NCBI GenBank assembly: GCA_905221605.1
Contig: CAJNDS010002311.1
Coordinates: 416,001-480,000, forward strand
Source of the DNA: Symbiodinium natans
Lineage: Eukaryota > Sar > Dinophyceae > Suessiales > Symbiodiniaceae
Reading direction: 5' to 3'
Length of the DNA: 64,000 bases
Part shown: one piece after another, positions 56,133 to 64,000 of the stretch
Layout of the letters: the number at the start of each line of letters is the position of its first letter
How positions within the stretch are numbered: the stretch's first letter is position 1
The notes under the pieces: generated by a model
Seen by the model: only the letters and a program-made list of their open reading frames with translations
Database searches by the model: none
Told to the model about the DNA's origin: nothing
Position numbers and translations under genes: made by a program

Positions 56133-56246
56133 TTTGTACAGGGAGGGGCCCCCTAAGTATAAGTAGAGTTATAAGAGCCCTAAATTGGGTTATAAGGATC
56201 CTAACTTAGGGTATAAGTCCCTTAAGTATAGTTACTTCCTTGTAGG
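56133..56246. mobile_element. Inverted-repeat element, family E (reverse orientation)
   Basis: TACAGGGAGGGGCCCCCTAA, GAGCCCTAAATTGGGTTATA, ending TACTTCCTTGTAGGG. A family G copy follows at 56,255-56,345, the same pairing of repeats as near 44.2-44.9 kb. Confidence 0.7.
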
Positions 56247-56488
56247 GTCTATAGGGACTATACAAGGTAAATATAAGGGTTATATAGGGGGTTATATAGG
56301 GGAATAAAGTAAGGGTCCCTTCTAGGGGTCCCTCCTTATACCCCTCAAGGTCCGGAACCAGCTACAGCAAACTCCAGAAGGTTGGAACATGGTTTGAGGA
56401 TGCTTAGAGAGTTGGGAGTCCCTTGGGTATACCTTTTGGGGTATAGAACCCCAAACCCTAAACCCTAAACCCTAAACTAGAGATAACG

Positions 56489-56632
56489 ATGGTCCAACTT
56501 TTTGGAGCTTTCTGCTGGGCTTCAGGATTTAAAGGCTTGCGTTCGAAGCCCCACGTCGTCGCGTTTGAATTTCGAGGGCAGCAAGCTTCCCTGCCAATCA
56601 ATAGCAAAGGGTTCAAAGAAGAACGGGTTTAG
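56489..56632 (+). CDS. Open frame of 47 codons with ATG
   Basis: Reads MVQLFGAFCWASGFKGLRSK, PHVVAFEFRGQQASLPINSK and GFKEERV; the stop TAG is supplied by the following TTTAGGG array. Strong coding character; product unknown. Confidence 0.65.
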   Translation: MVQLFGAFCWASGFKGLRSKPHVVAFEFRGQQASLPINSKGFKEERV

Positions 56633-56648
56633 GGTTTAGGGTTTTGAG

Positions 56649-56867
56649 TTGAGGTCTCGTGGAGCTTCAGCCGGAAATCTGGACATGGACAGCCGACCCA
56701 TGGGTCCCGAAAGCCCCCAAAATCGGGAGAGCCATCCCCTTGAGAAGGCTCTAAAGGCAACCTTACTACGCAGGGCATTTATGGATGAAAGTGAAGGACA
56801 ACCAATAATTGAAATTGACGGTGTTTATAGAAATAAAAAAGATGCAAATAAAAAAAAAACTATTTGA
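56649..56867 (+). CDS. Open frame with AT-rich 3' half and possible frameshift
   Basis: Reads RSRGASAGNLDMDSRPMGPE, SPQNRESHPLEKALKATLLR, then DESEGQPIIEIDGVYRNKKD ANKKK. After an A9 run the +1 frame continues LFDTMNEDDRDLGFRQGQ to about 56,915. Codons switch to A/T-ending at about 56,780, unlike the neighbours. A homopolymer error or decay could explain the break. Confidence 0.5.
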   Translation: MRSRGASAGNLDMDSRPMGPESPQNRESHPLEKALKATLLRRAFMDESEGQPIIEIDGVYRNKKDANKKKTI

Positions 56868-56951
56868 TACAATGAACGAAGATGATAGAGATTTAGGTTT
56901 CCGACAGGGGCAGGTGATTGGGGTCCTTACTATGATTATAGGGCTCTTAAG

Positions 56952-57045
56952 GGAGGGGTGTTCAAGGGGGTATGTAACCCAAGGTTCCCTAATACCCCAT
57001 ACCACCCCCTAAGGCTCCCTAAGCTTCCCTAAGGTTCCCAAGGTC
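56952..57045. mobile_element. Dispersed element, family H
   Basis: AGGGGTGTTCAAGGGGGTAT GTAACCC, then repeated GGCTCCCTAAG/GGTTCCC units, as at 54,755. Confidence 0.6.
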
Positions 57046-57509
57046 ACCCCCCTAACCGGGAGGGATGAGTCGGGATGCACCCGGTCCCCCCCCTATCGTT
57101 GATGCTCTTCGAATTCCTTATTTCCAAGCAACCTCGGGCCGGCGCTGAAACCCCCTGAATGCCGGAAACCCAAATTAGGACCCCCAAGGCCATTGTAGGG
57201 TTTAGGGTTTAGGGTTTAGGGTTTAGGGTTTAGGGTTTAGGGTTTAGGGCTCAGGGTTCAGGGTTCAGGGCTTTGGGTTTAAAGGACTTTGGGTTTGAGG
57301 GTGTAGGGCTGAGGGCTTCGGATTTTAAGGCTCCCACCGCCCGTACACCTTGAACCCCAAAACCCGAAAGAGCAAAGCCCCGAAGACCAGACATCCAACA
57401 TCCCTAGACTCCAGAAGCCCTCAACCTTTAAGAGGCCCTGCTATGGTTTCCCCAGTTTTGGGGTGTAGGGTTTAGGGTTTAAGGTTTAGGGTTTAGGGTT
57501 TAGTGGGCC

Positions 57510-57602
57510 TCATCCTGAACGATCACCCCGGCTTTTGGGGGAAGGCTTGAGGTCGAGCAGCTCGAGCCGATAGTCCATGTTGCGCCCGTGGATTACCTGC
57601 AT
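57510..57602 (-). CDS. Open frame of 30 codons, unknown protein
   Basis: Reverse strand MQVIHGRNMDYRLELLDLKP then SPKSRGDRSG and TGA. ATGCAG at its start may be an acceptor rather than a start codon. Confidence 0.6.
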   Translation of the reverse strand: MQVIHGRNMDYRLELLDLKPSPKSRGDRSG

Positions 57603-57712
57603 CGTGGTCCACTACTTTTGGGGGGGGGTAAGAGAAGGGACTGATTCAATCAGAATGGGTAATGGGTATTAGGGGTGTACTACAACTATATAGTGGAAAA
57701 AGCGCAGAGGCG

Positions 57713-57823
57713 ATGTTGGTACTGCTTTGGGCACCTACCCTGAAAATGAGGGTCTGTACTAGGTACCCGACAAGGAACCTACCTTCACGTCCAAAACTAT
57801 GGCGTTCAGGGAGCATGGGTTAG
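57713..57823 (+). CDS. Open frame of 36 codons
   Basis: Reads MLVLLWAPTLKMRVCTRYPT then RNLPSRPKLWRSGSMG and TAG. Signal-like hydrophobic start. Moderate coding support. Confidence 0.45.
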   Translation: MLVLLWAPTLKMRVCTRYPTRNLPSRPKLWRSGSMG

Positions 57824-57839
57824 GGTAGTTGAGGTGGGA

Positions 57840-58200
57840 AGTTGAGTAGGGCTTTTTAGAGTCAGTAGAGATTGGCGTAGTTTGAAGTTCAGGGTAGTTT
57901 GGCTTTAGGGTTCGGGTGGCCTAGTTGGGGGGGGGGGGGGGGGGTTCGGTTTTAGGGATTGGGGTAATGTAAGGATGGAGGGTAGTTTAGGATTCAGACT
58001 ATATAAACTGGCAGTTTCGGGCTATATGGGTGGAGGTAGCTTAGAGAGTAGCTTAGGGTGGTGTAGGGCGGTAGAGAAAACAGGTCATAGGGACTGGGCT
58101 ATAAGATGTTAACCCCTACTGAGCCAGCCCACGCAACTGCTTTCACAAAACTTAACGCAAGGCTAAGGGGCACCCAGCAGACTGCCTAATCAAGCATCGC
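57840..58200. other. GT-rich segment, no gene seen
   Basis: Repeated GGTAGTTTAGG-like units, a G19 run near 57,925, then mixed sequence ending before an (AC)n microsatellite at about 58,223-58,251. Confidence 0.5.
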
Positions 58201-58535
58201 ACAAGGCAGATCACGCTAACCAAAACACACACACACACACACACACACACCCGCGCACACACAGAGCAAGCACAGCAATGCAAATCATGCAGAGTGTGAA
58301 GATGCTGGGGCAAGCAGAATGCGCCTAAAGCCTAAGCCCCAAATCCACGAAGCCAAGTAAAACCCCAAAAACGCCAATACCGAGCAAGCAGTCGACCTCT
58401 GGGGTTTAGGGCTAAACAACTTCAAGCGGCTGTCGAACTGCATGTCTCTGGTTAACTAGGGTTTAGACTTAGCCCTAAAACCATAAAGCCTTACGAAGCC
58501 CTAACCCCTGATCACTGAACCCTAGGCAGGGAGGT

Positions 58536-58630
58536 GTGGACCGGCCTGTCCCTGAGGATCTGCAGCCACGAATCCAGAACACATTGTTGGACTCGAGAGC
58601 CTGGCTGAGCTTACAGGAGCCGCGCTGCCC

Positions 58631-58640
<10 letters not shown>
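58536..58640 (+). CDS. Exon candidate followed by CT microsatellite
   Basis: The frame reads DRPVPEDLQPRIQNTLLDSR then AWLSLQEPRCPH and enters (CT)n at 58,632. A CT tract is also an ordinary polypyrimidine tract on the other reading. Confidence 0.55.
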
Positions 58641-58665
<25 letters not shown>

Positions 58666-58802
58666 CTCTGTCCCTCTCTCTTTCTCTCTTGCACTCGCTC
58701 TTTCTCTCGCTCGCTCACTGTCTTTCTCTCTCTCTCTCTCTCCCTCCCTGCGCGTCCCTAAACCCTAAACCCTAAACCCTAAACCCCAAACCCTGTCTTT
58801 AC

Positions 58803-58924
58803 GCAGCCGAGGCGCTCGTAGAGCATTTGGCTCAACACCAGCACGTCGAAGTACTCTTCCGTTAGGTTAAGCACCTTCCAGGGTGACACACCCAAGGCCC
58901 TGAACCAAGCTTCCTCGGCTGGCT
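58803..58924 (-). CDS. Best-supported single exon, unknown protein
   Basis: Reverse strand: acceptor AATTTACAG, 122 bases reading PAEEAWFRALGVSPWKVLNL, TEEYFDVLVLSQMLYERLGC, then donor GTAAAG. Amphipathic, no repeats, both splice sites good. CCCTAAA/TTTAGGG arrays flank it on both sides. No family recognised. Confidence 0.8.
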
Positions 58925-59310
58925 CTGTAAATTTAAGGTTTAGGGTTTAGGGTTTAGGGTTTTCCTAAACAAGATCAGGAGGAAGAATTGACTGGGATCT
59001 CAAGCCCCCAAGCTGCAGGGTAATTGTAGTTTTTCAGTACAGAGGGCAATTGGGGACCCAAGTAATTAGGCCCCAACCCCCCTAAGAAACCCTGAATCCC
59101 TAAACCCGAAGCTGAACCCCTTAGGGTTTAGGGTTTAGGGTTTAGCGTTTAACTCCTTAGGGTTTAGGGTTTAGCGTTTAGGGTTTTACGGTTTAGGGTT
59201 GAGGGCTCCTGTATAAACCCAAACAAGGAAAAATAGAATATCTCGAAACCCTAAACCCTCACCCCTAAACCCCTAAACCCCTAAACCCTAAACCCTTAAC
59301 CTCGGCTTCA

Positions 59311-59371
59311 AGTTTGGGCATCTCGGGCCTCCCCAATGCCCTGCAGCTCCTCCAGAAACTCGTCTCCTGGC
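59311..59371 (-). CDS. Terminal exon candidate, strand uncertain
   Basis: Reverse strand: acceptor AATTGCCAG, then DEFLEELQGIGEARDAQT and TGA. The forward strand reads GHLGPPQCPAAPPETRLLAI then KSRGKLAKSTQVF and a stop, also plausible. Confidence 0.45.
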
Positions 59372-59409
59372 AATTAAGAGTCGAGGGAAGCTCGCAAAAT
59401 CGACGCAGG

Positions 59410-59672
59410 TCTTCTGATTGCTTAAGAACCCCCCCCTCCCCACCCCACCCCCCCACCCCACCCCCCCACCCCACCCCCCACCCCCCCCCCCCCCCCCCCA
59501 CCCACCCCCCCCCCACCCACCCCCCCCACCCACCCCCCCCACCCACCCCCCCCCCCCCCCAAAAAAAATAAAATTGAAAAAACTCTTCCCTGTAGGGGTA
59601 ATATAGCGGATTCTTATTTCGCATTTTTTTTTGGGGGGGAGGGGGCTTTTGGAATCAAATAGTAGAAGTTAA
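59410..59672. mobile_element. Family K element with expanded C-rich interior
   Basis: GATTGCTTAAGAACCCCCCC at the left, GGGGGGAGGGGGCTTTTGGA ATCAAATAGTA at the right, core ACTCTTCCCTGTAGGGGTAA. About 130 bp of CCCCACCC-type sequence has expanded from the C run of the compact copies. Proline/glycine frames here are artefacts. Confidence 0.7.
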
Positions 59673-59754
59673 CCCTGAAACCCTAGACCGTACTCCCTGG
59701 ACCACCAAGGACTTGACTTTTTGAGACTAAACCCTAACCCTAACTAAATTCCTA

Positions 59755-59830
59755 AACCCTATAAACCCTATAAACCCTATAAACCCTATAAACCCTATAT
59801 ATAAACCCTTTAAACCCTAAACCCTTTTGG
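59755..59830. repeat. CCCTATAAA nonamer array
   Basis: Six ACCCTATAA units, the reverse of the GGGTTTATA array at 54,181. Confidence 0.9.
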
Positions 59831-59854
59831 CAGAATGCTCTGAGCTCACGCAGG

Positions 59855-59914
59855 CCACGGCGCGAATACGCGGGCCTAAATATTCAAGTCGAATGGGCAG
59901 TTTGTCTTCATATG
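59855..59914 (+). CDS. Exon candidate
   Basis: After AGCTCACGCAG: ATARIRGPKYSSRMGSLSSY, then GTATAT at the start of a TA microsatellite. Confidence 0.5.
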
Positions 59915-60218
59915 TATATATATATATATATATTTTATATTTATATTTATATATACATACTACACGATACAGATTCGAAGTCAGCTTGCCCTTAGAGTGA
60001 AAAACGTGAGCAGGGTACCTGGGCTATGGCACCCCATCCTATTCAAAGAGGTAGATGGGCTTCTAAGTAGCCCTGAAACCCAAAATCCCCCAACTGCATG
60101 TAAAAAGCATTTTTGTCTTTAAGGCTCTTACACCCCAAACTGTACGTAAAAGTGGCTGTTTCTTTTAGGCTCTCGCGATAGGTGAGGATCAGTGTGGCGG
60201 AGTATCTGGCTCTTCTAG

Positions 60219-60440
60219 GTGATAGACGCCCGCGCAGTAGGTGCCGTGGGCGGGTTCGGGTTCAAGGTTTTATGGTTTTGGGGTTTGCATGTCAAGGTTG
60301 CTCACTGGTCATTGCGAGGTACGTATGAGACAATCCTGAACAACAGTTTGAAGCGCGAACACTCTGCGAACACCCACAAGCCACCGCCTCCGTGGAAAGG
60401 CCACTCATATGCAGTATGTAGAAACCCTAAAGACCTAAGC
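60219..60440 (+). CDS. Exon candidate, about 60 codons
   Basis: Reads FGFKVLWFWGLHVKVAHWSL, RGTYETILNNSLKREHSANT and HKPPPPWKGHSYAVCRNPKD. The first part partly derives from a GGTTTTGGGG-like tract. Unknown protein. Confidence 0.5.
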
Positions 60441-60479
60441 CCTAAGCCCTAAGCCCGAAACTAAAGCCCTGTGCATTCT

Positions 60480-60583
60480 CACCGTGTCTGGTACCAATCA
60501 AGCATGATGTGATGGCCTGCCGCAGTCCTGCCGGCTTCCAGAAAGCCTGCCTCGTACGCACGCAGCACCGCCGTTGCAGCTGG
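60480..60583 (-). CDS. Terminal exon candidate
   Basis: Reverse strand ATAVLRAYEAGFLEAGRTAA then GHHIMLDWYQTR and TGA, beginning next to CCCCAG. The forward strand is also open (CLVPIKHDVMACRSPAGFQK). The reverse is more protein-like. Confidence 0.6.
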
Positions 60584-60922
60584 GGTTTAGGGTTTAGGGT
60601 TTAGGATTTAGGTGTTGTGTTTAGGGTTTAGGATTCAGGTTTTGTGTTTTGTGTTTAGGGTTTAAGGTGTAGGATGTAGAGTTTCTACGGGTTGCAAGGG
60701 ATATTAGAGATCGTGTATAGCCAACGATGCGAGGGACCTACAGTTGTTCCTGGCCCCCCCAACTGCAAACCCTTAAGGCCCTAAAGTGACATTCCCTTGT
60801 GGGACTAGGGGTTGAGACTATAGGTCGGGTTCAGGGTTTAGGGTCTATAGGCTTTAGGGCTCAGGGTTGCACATCCCCACCCACCTTGATTCCCGATTTT
60901 TTCGGACCTCCCGATTGAAGAA

Positions 60923-61193
60923 CTAGAAGGTTATCGTAGAAGACTCCGTTGTCGAGGAGAGTTTTCTGGTGTGTGGCCATTCAGTGCAAACCAATCTGAA
61001 GTTGTCTCGGTGCCTTTTGAAGTCACATGATTCACGCATGGCTATAGGGCATTGTTCACAAACTAAAGCACACCAAAATTCGTCACTAATCCTCAATGCT
61101 ATCAAAAAAATGCCTGAAACACTTCCCATCCCTAAGCCCGACAAAACTGGGCACATCACACCTCAAGAAATTTACTGGCGGCTCTGCAGCTAG
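60923..61193. CDS. Coding-like segment, strand unresolved
   Basis: Forward from 60,969: CGHSVQTNLKLSRCLLKSHD then SRMAIGHCSQTKAHQNSSLI to a stop. Reverse: MGSVSGIFLIALRISDEFWC then ALVCEQCPIAMRESCDFKRH. Neither has decisive splice sites. Confidence 0.35.
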
Positions 61194-61499
61194 CATTTGC
61201 GCGCATGGGATTTTTAACCGGATATTTGGCTGTTCTCATGCCAGTGAGGCTTTCTACTTTGCTGTCATGCTCATCGCAATGCGTTGATTAGCGCTGGGCC
61301 GCCCAGATGCTCACTTTATGCCATCTTGGGACTTTTCTCCCCAAATAGTGTAGTTCCTCTCCTTCTTTCTTTTCTTTTGCGGCCAGAATTCGCCTAACTA
61401 ATAATACGCATCCTCCTCGCACAGGGCTTAGCTTTCAGATCGTGGCGAACGCTTCGAGGCAAACGGTGGGCTGCATTCCCTAAACCCTAAACCCTAAAC

Positions 61500-61715
61500 C
61501 GGTAAGAGTGTTTTTTTTTGTTGCGGGTGATTTTTTGCTGTGGGTGCGGGGGCGCGTTTTTTTTTTGCTGCGGGTGCGGGGGCGCGTTTTTTTTTTTGCT
61601 GCGGGTGCGGAGGCGCGTTTTTTTTTTGCTGCGGGTGCGGGGGCGCGTTTTTTTTTTTGTTGCGGGTGCCGTGGGGGCGCCTTTTTTTTTTTGCTGCGGG
61701 TGCGGAGCTGTTTTT
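61500..61715. repeat. Minisatellite T9GCTGCGGGTGCGGGGGCGCG
   Basis: Six units of about 30-33 bp. Phenylalanine/glycine/arginine frames are artefacts. The same unit returns at 63,235-63,675. Confidence 0.95.
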
Positions 61716-61719
61716 CTAT

Positions 61720-62560
61720 ATTTTACTATGAAAACCTTTATTTTCTCTAATTTTCAATAGGAAAACCTCTTTCTCCTCTATATTTGAATAGGAAAACCTC
61801 TTTCTTCTCTATATTTGAATATGAAAACCTCTATTTTCTCTACATTTAGCATGAAAACCTCTAGTTTTTCTAATTTCTCTATACTTCAATTCGAAAACCT
61901 CTATTTCTCTCTATTTTATAACTAAAACCTCTATTTCTCTCTATTTTTGTCTATATCGTCATAGTTTTCCTCTATATTTAATGAGGAAGACATGAGAGAG
62001 GAATACATGAGAAACTTATTCTCTGTGTTATCTCAATATGTGACTTGCAATTAAAAGTGTTTTTGTTCCTCTTGTCCTAATTTTAATAGGAAGCCCATTA
62101 TTTTCTCTGTCTCTGAATAGGCAAACCTCCATTGTCTTAACATTTGAACATGAAAACCTCTATTCTCTATATTTGAATATCAAGACCTCTACATCTTAAT
62201 ATGAAAACACTTTGTATTTTCGCTATATTTTCGTATGAAAGCCTCTATTTCCTCTATGTTGTCATAGGAAGCATCTATTTCTCTATATTGTATAGCGAAA
62301 ACCTCTATTGTTCTATAGTTTCTTATTTTGTCAGTATTTTCAGGCTTCTTCTGTTTATTTCACGAGGAAGACATGAGAGGGGAATACATGAAAAGCTAAT
62401 TCTCTATATTGTCATAAGAGTACATGCATTATCTCTTTTTGTGACTCGTAGACAACAAGTGTTTTTGTTCATGTCTCATAACACAAGCTCTATTTTCTCG
62501 ATTCTTTACTAAGAAGACGTTTATATCTCTATTTTTAAACGGAAAATTCAACTTCCACCA
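61720..62560. repeat. AT-rich repeats GAAAACCTCTATTTTCTCTA
   Basis: About twenty degenerate units of 25-40 bp. A longer unit containing GAGGAAGACATGAGAG and GAATACATGA occurs at about 61,983 and 62,361, a higher-order period near 378 bp. Confidence 0.85.
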
Positions 62561-62607
62561 TAAGGTCTGAATTTTCGTAGGAAAGCAAGCATATATTCCC
62601 TCTTTCT

Positions 62608-63180
62608 TCAGGGGGTTGGGGGCTGCGCAGACCGCCGCATTTGAAAACACAATGCTCGCATCATGGGTTTGGAAGGGATTCGTAAGCTTTGAAGCAGGCT
62701 TGCCGGCTAAAAAAAGCGGGGGGGTTGGGGGGGGCGCAGCCCCCCCCATTTGCAAACACAATGCTCGCATCATCATGGGTTTGAAAGGGATTCGTATGAT
62801 TGAAGCAAGTTTGCCCGGCTAAAAAGCGCAGCCCCACCCCCCCCCCCCCTTTCAAGCGAGGGGGAATGCTCTCATGATGGGTTCGGAAAGGATTCATTTG
62901 CTTTGAAGCAAGCGGCATGGCTTTAAGAAGCGGGGGGGTTGGGGGGGGGGCGCAGCCCCCCCCTATTTGCAAACCCAATGCTGGCATGATAGGCTTGGAC
63001 AGGATTCATATGCTGAGAAAGTACCTGGCACGGTTTTAAAGAGGGGGGGAGGTCGGGCGGGGTGCAGCCCTCCCTCCACCGTTTGCAAACACAATGCTCG
63101 CATGATGGCCTTGGGAAGGATTCAGTGCTTTGAAAACGCTTGCACAGTTTAAAGGAGGGGGGGCGTTGGGGACGGGGTTG
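62608..63180. repeat. Tandem repeat of about 110 bp
   Basis: Five copies of GGGGGGTTGGGGG, GCGCAGCCCCCCC, then ATTTGCAAACACAATGCTCG and GGATTCATATGCTTTGAAGC. Confidence 0.9.
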
Positions 63181-63194
63181 GGGAGGAAATTGCA

Positions 63195-63700
63195 AAACAA
63201 ATGACCTGGGGGGTGGGGAGGAAAGGGGGGGCGGGGCGTTTTTTGTTTTGCTGCGGGTGCGGGGGTGCGTTCTTTTTTTGGCTGCGGGGAGGGGGCGCGT
63301 TTTTTTTTTTTTTTTCTGCGGGGTGCGGGGGCGACACGCGCCAGGTCACCTCACTCACCTGGGGGGGTGGGGAGGAAGGGGGGGGGAGGGGGGGGGTGCG
63401 TTTTTTTTTGGCTGCGGGTGCAGGGGCGCTTTTTTTTTTGCTGCGGGTGCGGGGGCGCGTTTTTTTTTTGCTGCGGGTGCGGGGGCGCGTTTTTTTTTTT
63501 TTTGCTGGGGCGGGGGCGACACGCGCCAGGTCACTCACTCACCTGGGGGGTGGGAGGAAGGGGGGGGGAGGGGGGGGGGGGGCGCGTTTTTTTTGCTGCG
63601 GGTGCGGGGGCGCGTTTTTTTTTTTGCTGCGGGTGCGGGGGCGCGTTTTTTTTTTTTGCTGCGGGTGCGGGGGCGACACGCACCAAGTCACTCACTCACC
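63195..63700. repeat. Compound minisatellite with CGACACGCGCCAGGTCACTC
   Basis: The 30-bp T9 unit of 61,500 combined with a second unit, GCGACACGCGCCAGGTCACT CACTCACCTGGGG plus G-rich spacer, repeated three times. Confidence 0.9.
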
Positions 63701-63822
63701 GGGGCGGCCCCCGAAAAAAGCACCCACAGCACAAAGGCACCCACAACAAAAAAAAACACGGGTTCCACCTTAGACCCTGAACCCTGAACCCTGAACCCTG
63801 AACCCCGAACCCTGAACCCTAA

Positions 63823-63865
63823 GCCAAGTGGCCAGCTCCTCCGCCGAGAGATGCGCGAGCAGGTT
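63823..63865 (-). CDS. Exon candidate, unknown protein
   Basis: Reverse strand: acceptor GACAAGGCAG, then NLLAHLSAEELATW, then GGCTTAGGG. The forward strand also reads LLRREMREQVLPCLAMALF to TAA. Near the window end, between telomere-like blocks. Confidence 0.5.
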
Positions 63866-63934
63866 CTGCCTTGTCTGGCAATGGCTTTATTTTAAGGCTT
63901 TAGGGCTTTGGGCTCCTAAACCCTATAAACCCTA

Positions 63935-64000
63935 AACCTAAACCCTACACCCTACACCCTAAACCCTAAACCCTAAACCCTAAACCCTAAACCCTAAACC
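63935..64000. repeat. CCCTAAA array at the window end
   Basis: About eight units continuing to the last base. It could be another interstitial block or the edge of a longer array. Confidence 0.95.

Larger units (their letters stand above)
1..64000. repeat. Dispersed interstitial telomeric repeats (TTTAGGG/CCCTAAA)
   Basis: The heptamer TTTAGGG or its complement recurs across nearly the whole window in blocks of 2 to about 49 units, in both orientations, with degenerate variants (TTCAGGG, CTTAGGG, TTTGGGG, CCCTGAA). Spacing is commonly 80-300 bp. The main gaps are about 31.9-40.0 kb, 47.0-50.2 kb and 61.5-63.7 kb. TTTAGGG is the known telomere repeat of plants, green algae, dinoflagellates and chromerids. 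The density shows this is not one terminal telomere but a dispersed component of introns and intergenic DNA. Confidence 0.95.

Noticed and set aside
61508-63787. Phe/Gly/Arg-rich frames up to 215 codons
   Set aside because: They follow the period of the T9 minisatellite in several frames at once.
1-64000. CRISPR array or bacterial operon
   Set aside because: Repeats are telomeric heptamers without spacers of regular size, and there are no Cas-like or bacterial genes.
63935-64000. True chromosome end
   Set aside because: The terminal CCCTAAA block is no longer than many internal ones and the window edge is arbitrary. The orientation (CCCTAAA at the right end of the + strand) is opposite to a right-hand telomere, which should read TTTAGGG.

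Overview
This window is eukaryotic nuclear DNA. No bacterial operon, ribosome binding site or CRISPR array is visible. Its dominant feature is the telomere-type heptamer TTTAGGG / CCCTAAA, which occurs in well over a hundred blocks, in both orientations, from end to end. TTTAGGG telomeres are known from plants, green algae, dinoflagellates, chromerids and some other protists. A reverse transcriptase of the kind I associate with dinoflagellate LINEs, plus several possible GC-AG or GA-AG introns, makes a dinoflagellate or related alga my best guess. That guess is low to moderate confidence.

Layout. About 0-31.6 kb and 40-61.5 kb are a mosaic of telomeric blocks (20-350 bp), short inverted-repeat elements (70-270 bp, at least a dozen families) and short unique segments (40-250 bp). 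Many unique segments read as exons: an open frame with balanced composition, often bounded by AG and GT. Exons in the mosaic are short, so almost no long ORF exists. About 31.6-39.95 kb and 47-50.2 kb lack telomeric repeats. The first holds an inverted/direct duplication (33.4-38.6 kb), homopolymer and AT microsatellite tracts; the second holds more ordinary possible coding sequence. About 61.5-63.7 kb is tandem repeats. The window ends in CCCTAAA repeats.

The only long gene is a 5'-truncated non-LTR reverse transcriptase (14,825-16,657). Its stop is followed at once by an A-tract and then by CCCTAAA repeats, and it has CCCTAAA repeats at its 5' end. This geometry is what priming of a poly(A) RNA by a G-rich telomeric 3' end would give.

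The most interesting signal is the relation between repeats and reading frames. At several places a reading frame stops at a telomeric block and resumes in frame beyond it, with a short direct repeat at the two edges (29,138-29,497; 27,832-28,010; 19,669-19,978). Several inverted-repeat elements also sit between two in-frame exon segments (14,085-14,187; 40,684-40,959; 45,504-45,616). One inverted-repeat family has three copies, and in two of them a telomeric array replaces a single AACCCTA at the same internal site. Taken together, telomeric repeats and small palindromic elements behave like inserted sequences, possibly introners (recently gained introns), possibly sequences removed at DNA level.

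Limits: exon calls were made by eye, without transcripts, alignments or databases. In short GC-balanced segments both strands are often open, so strand is uncertain in many cases. Products are unknown unless stated, and no gene symbol is justified.
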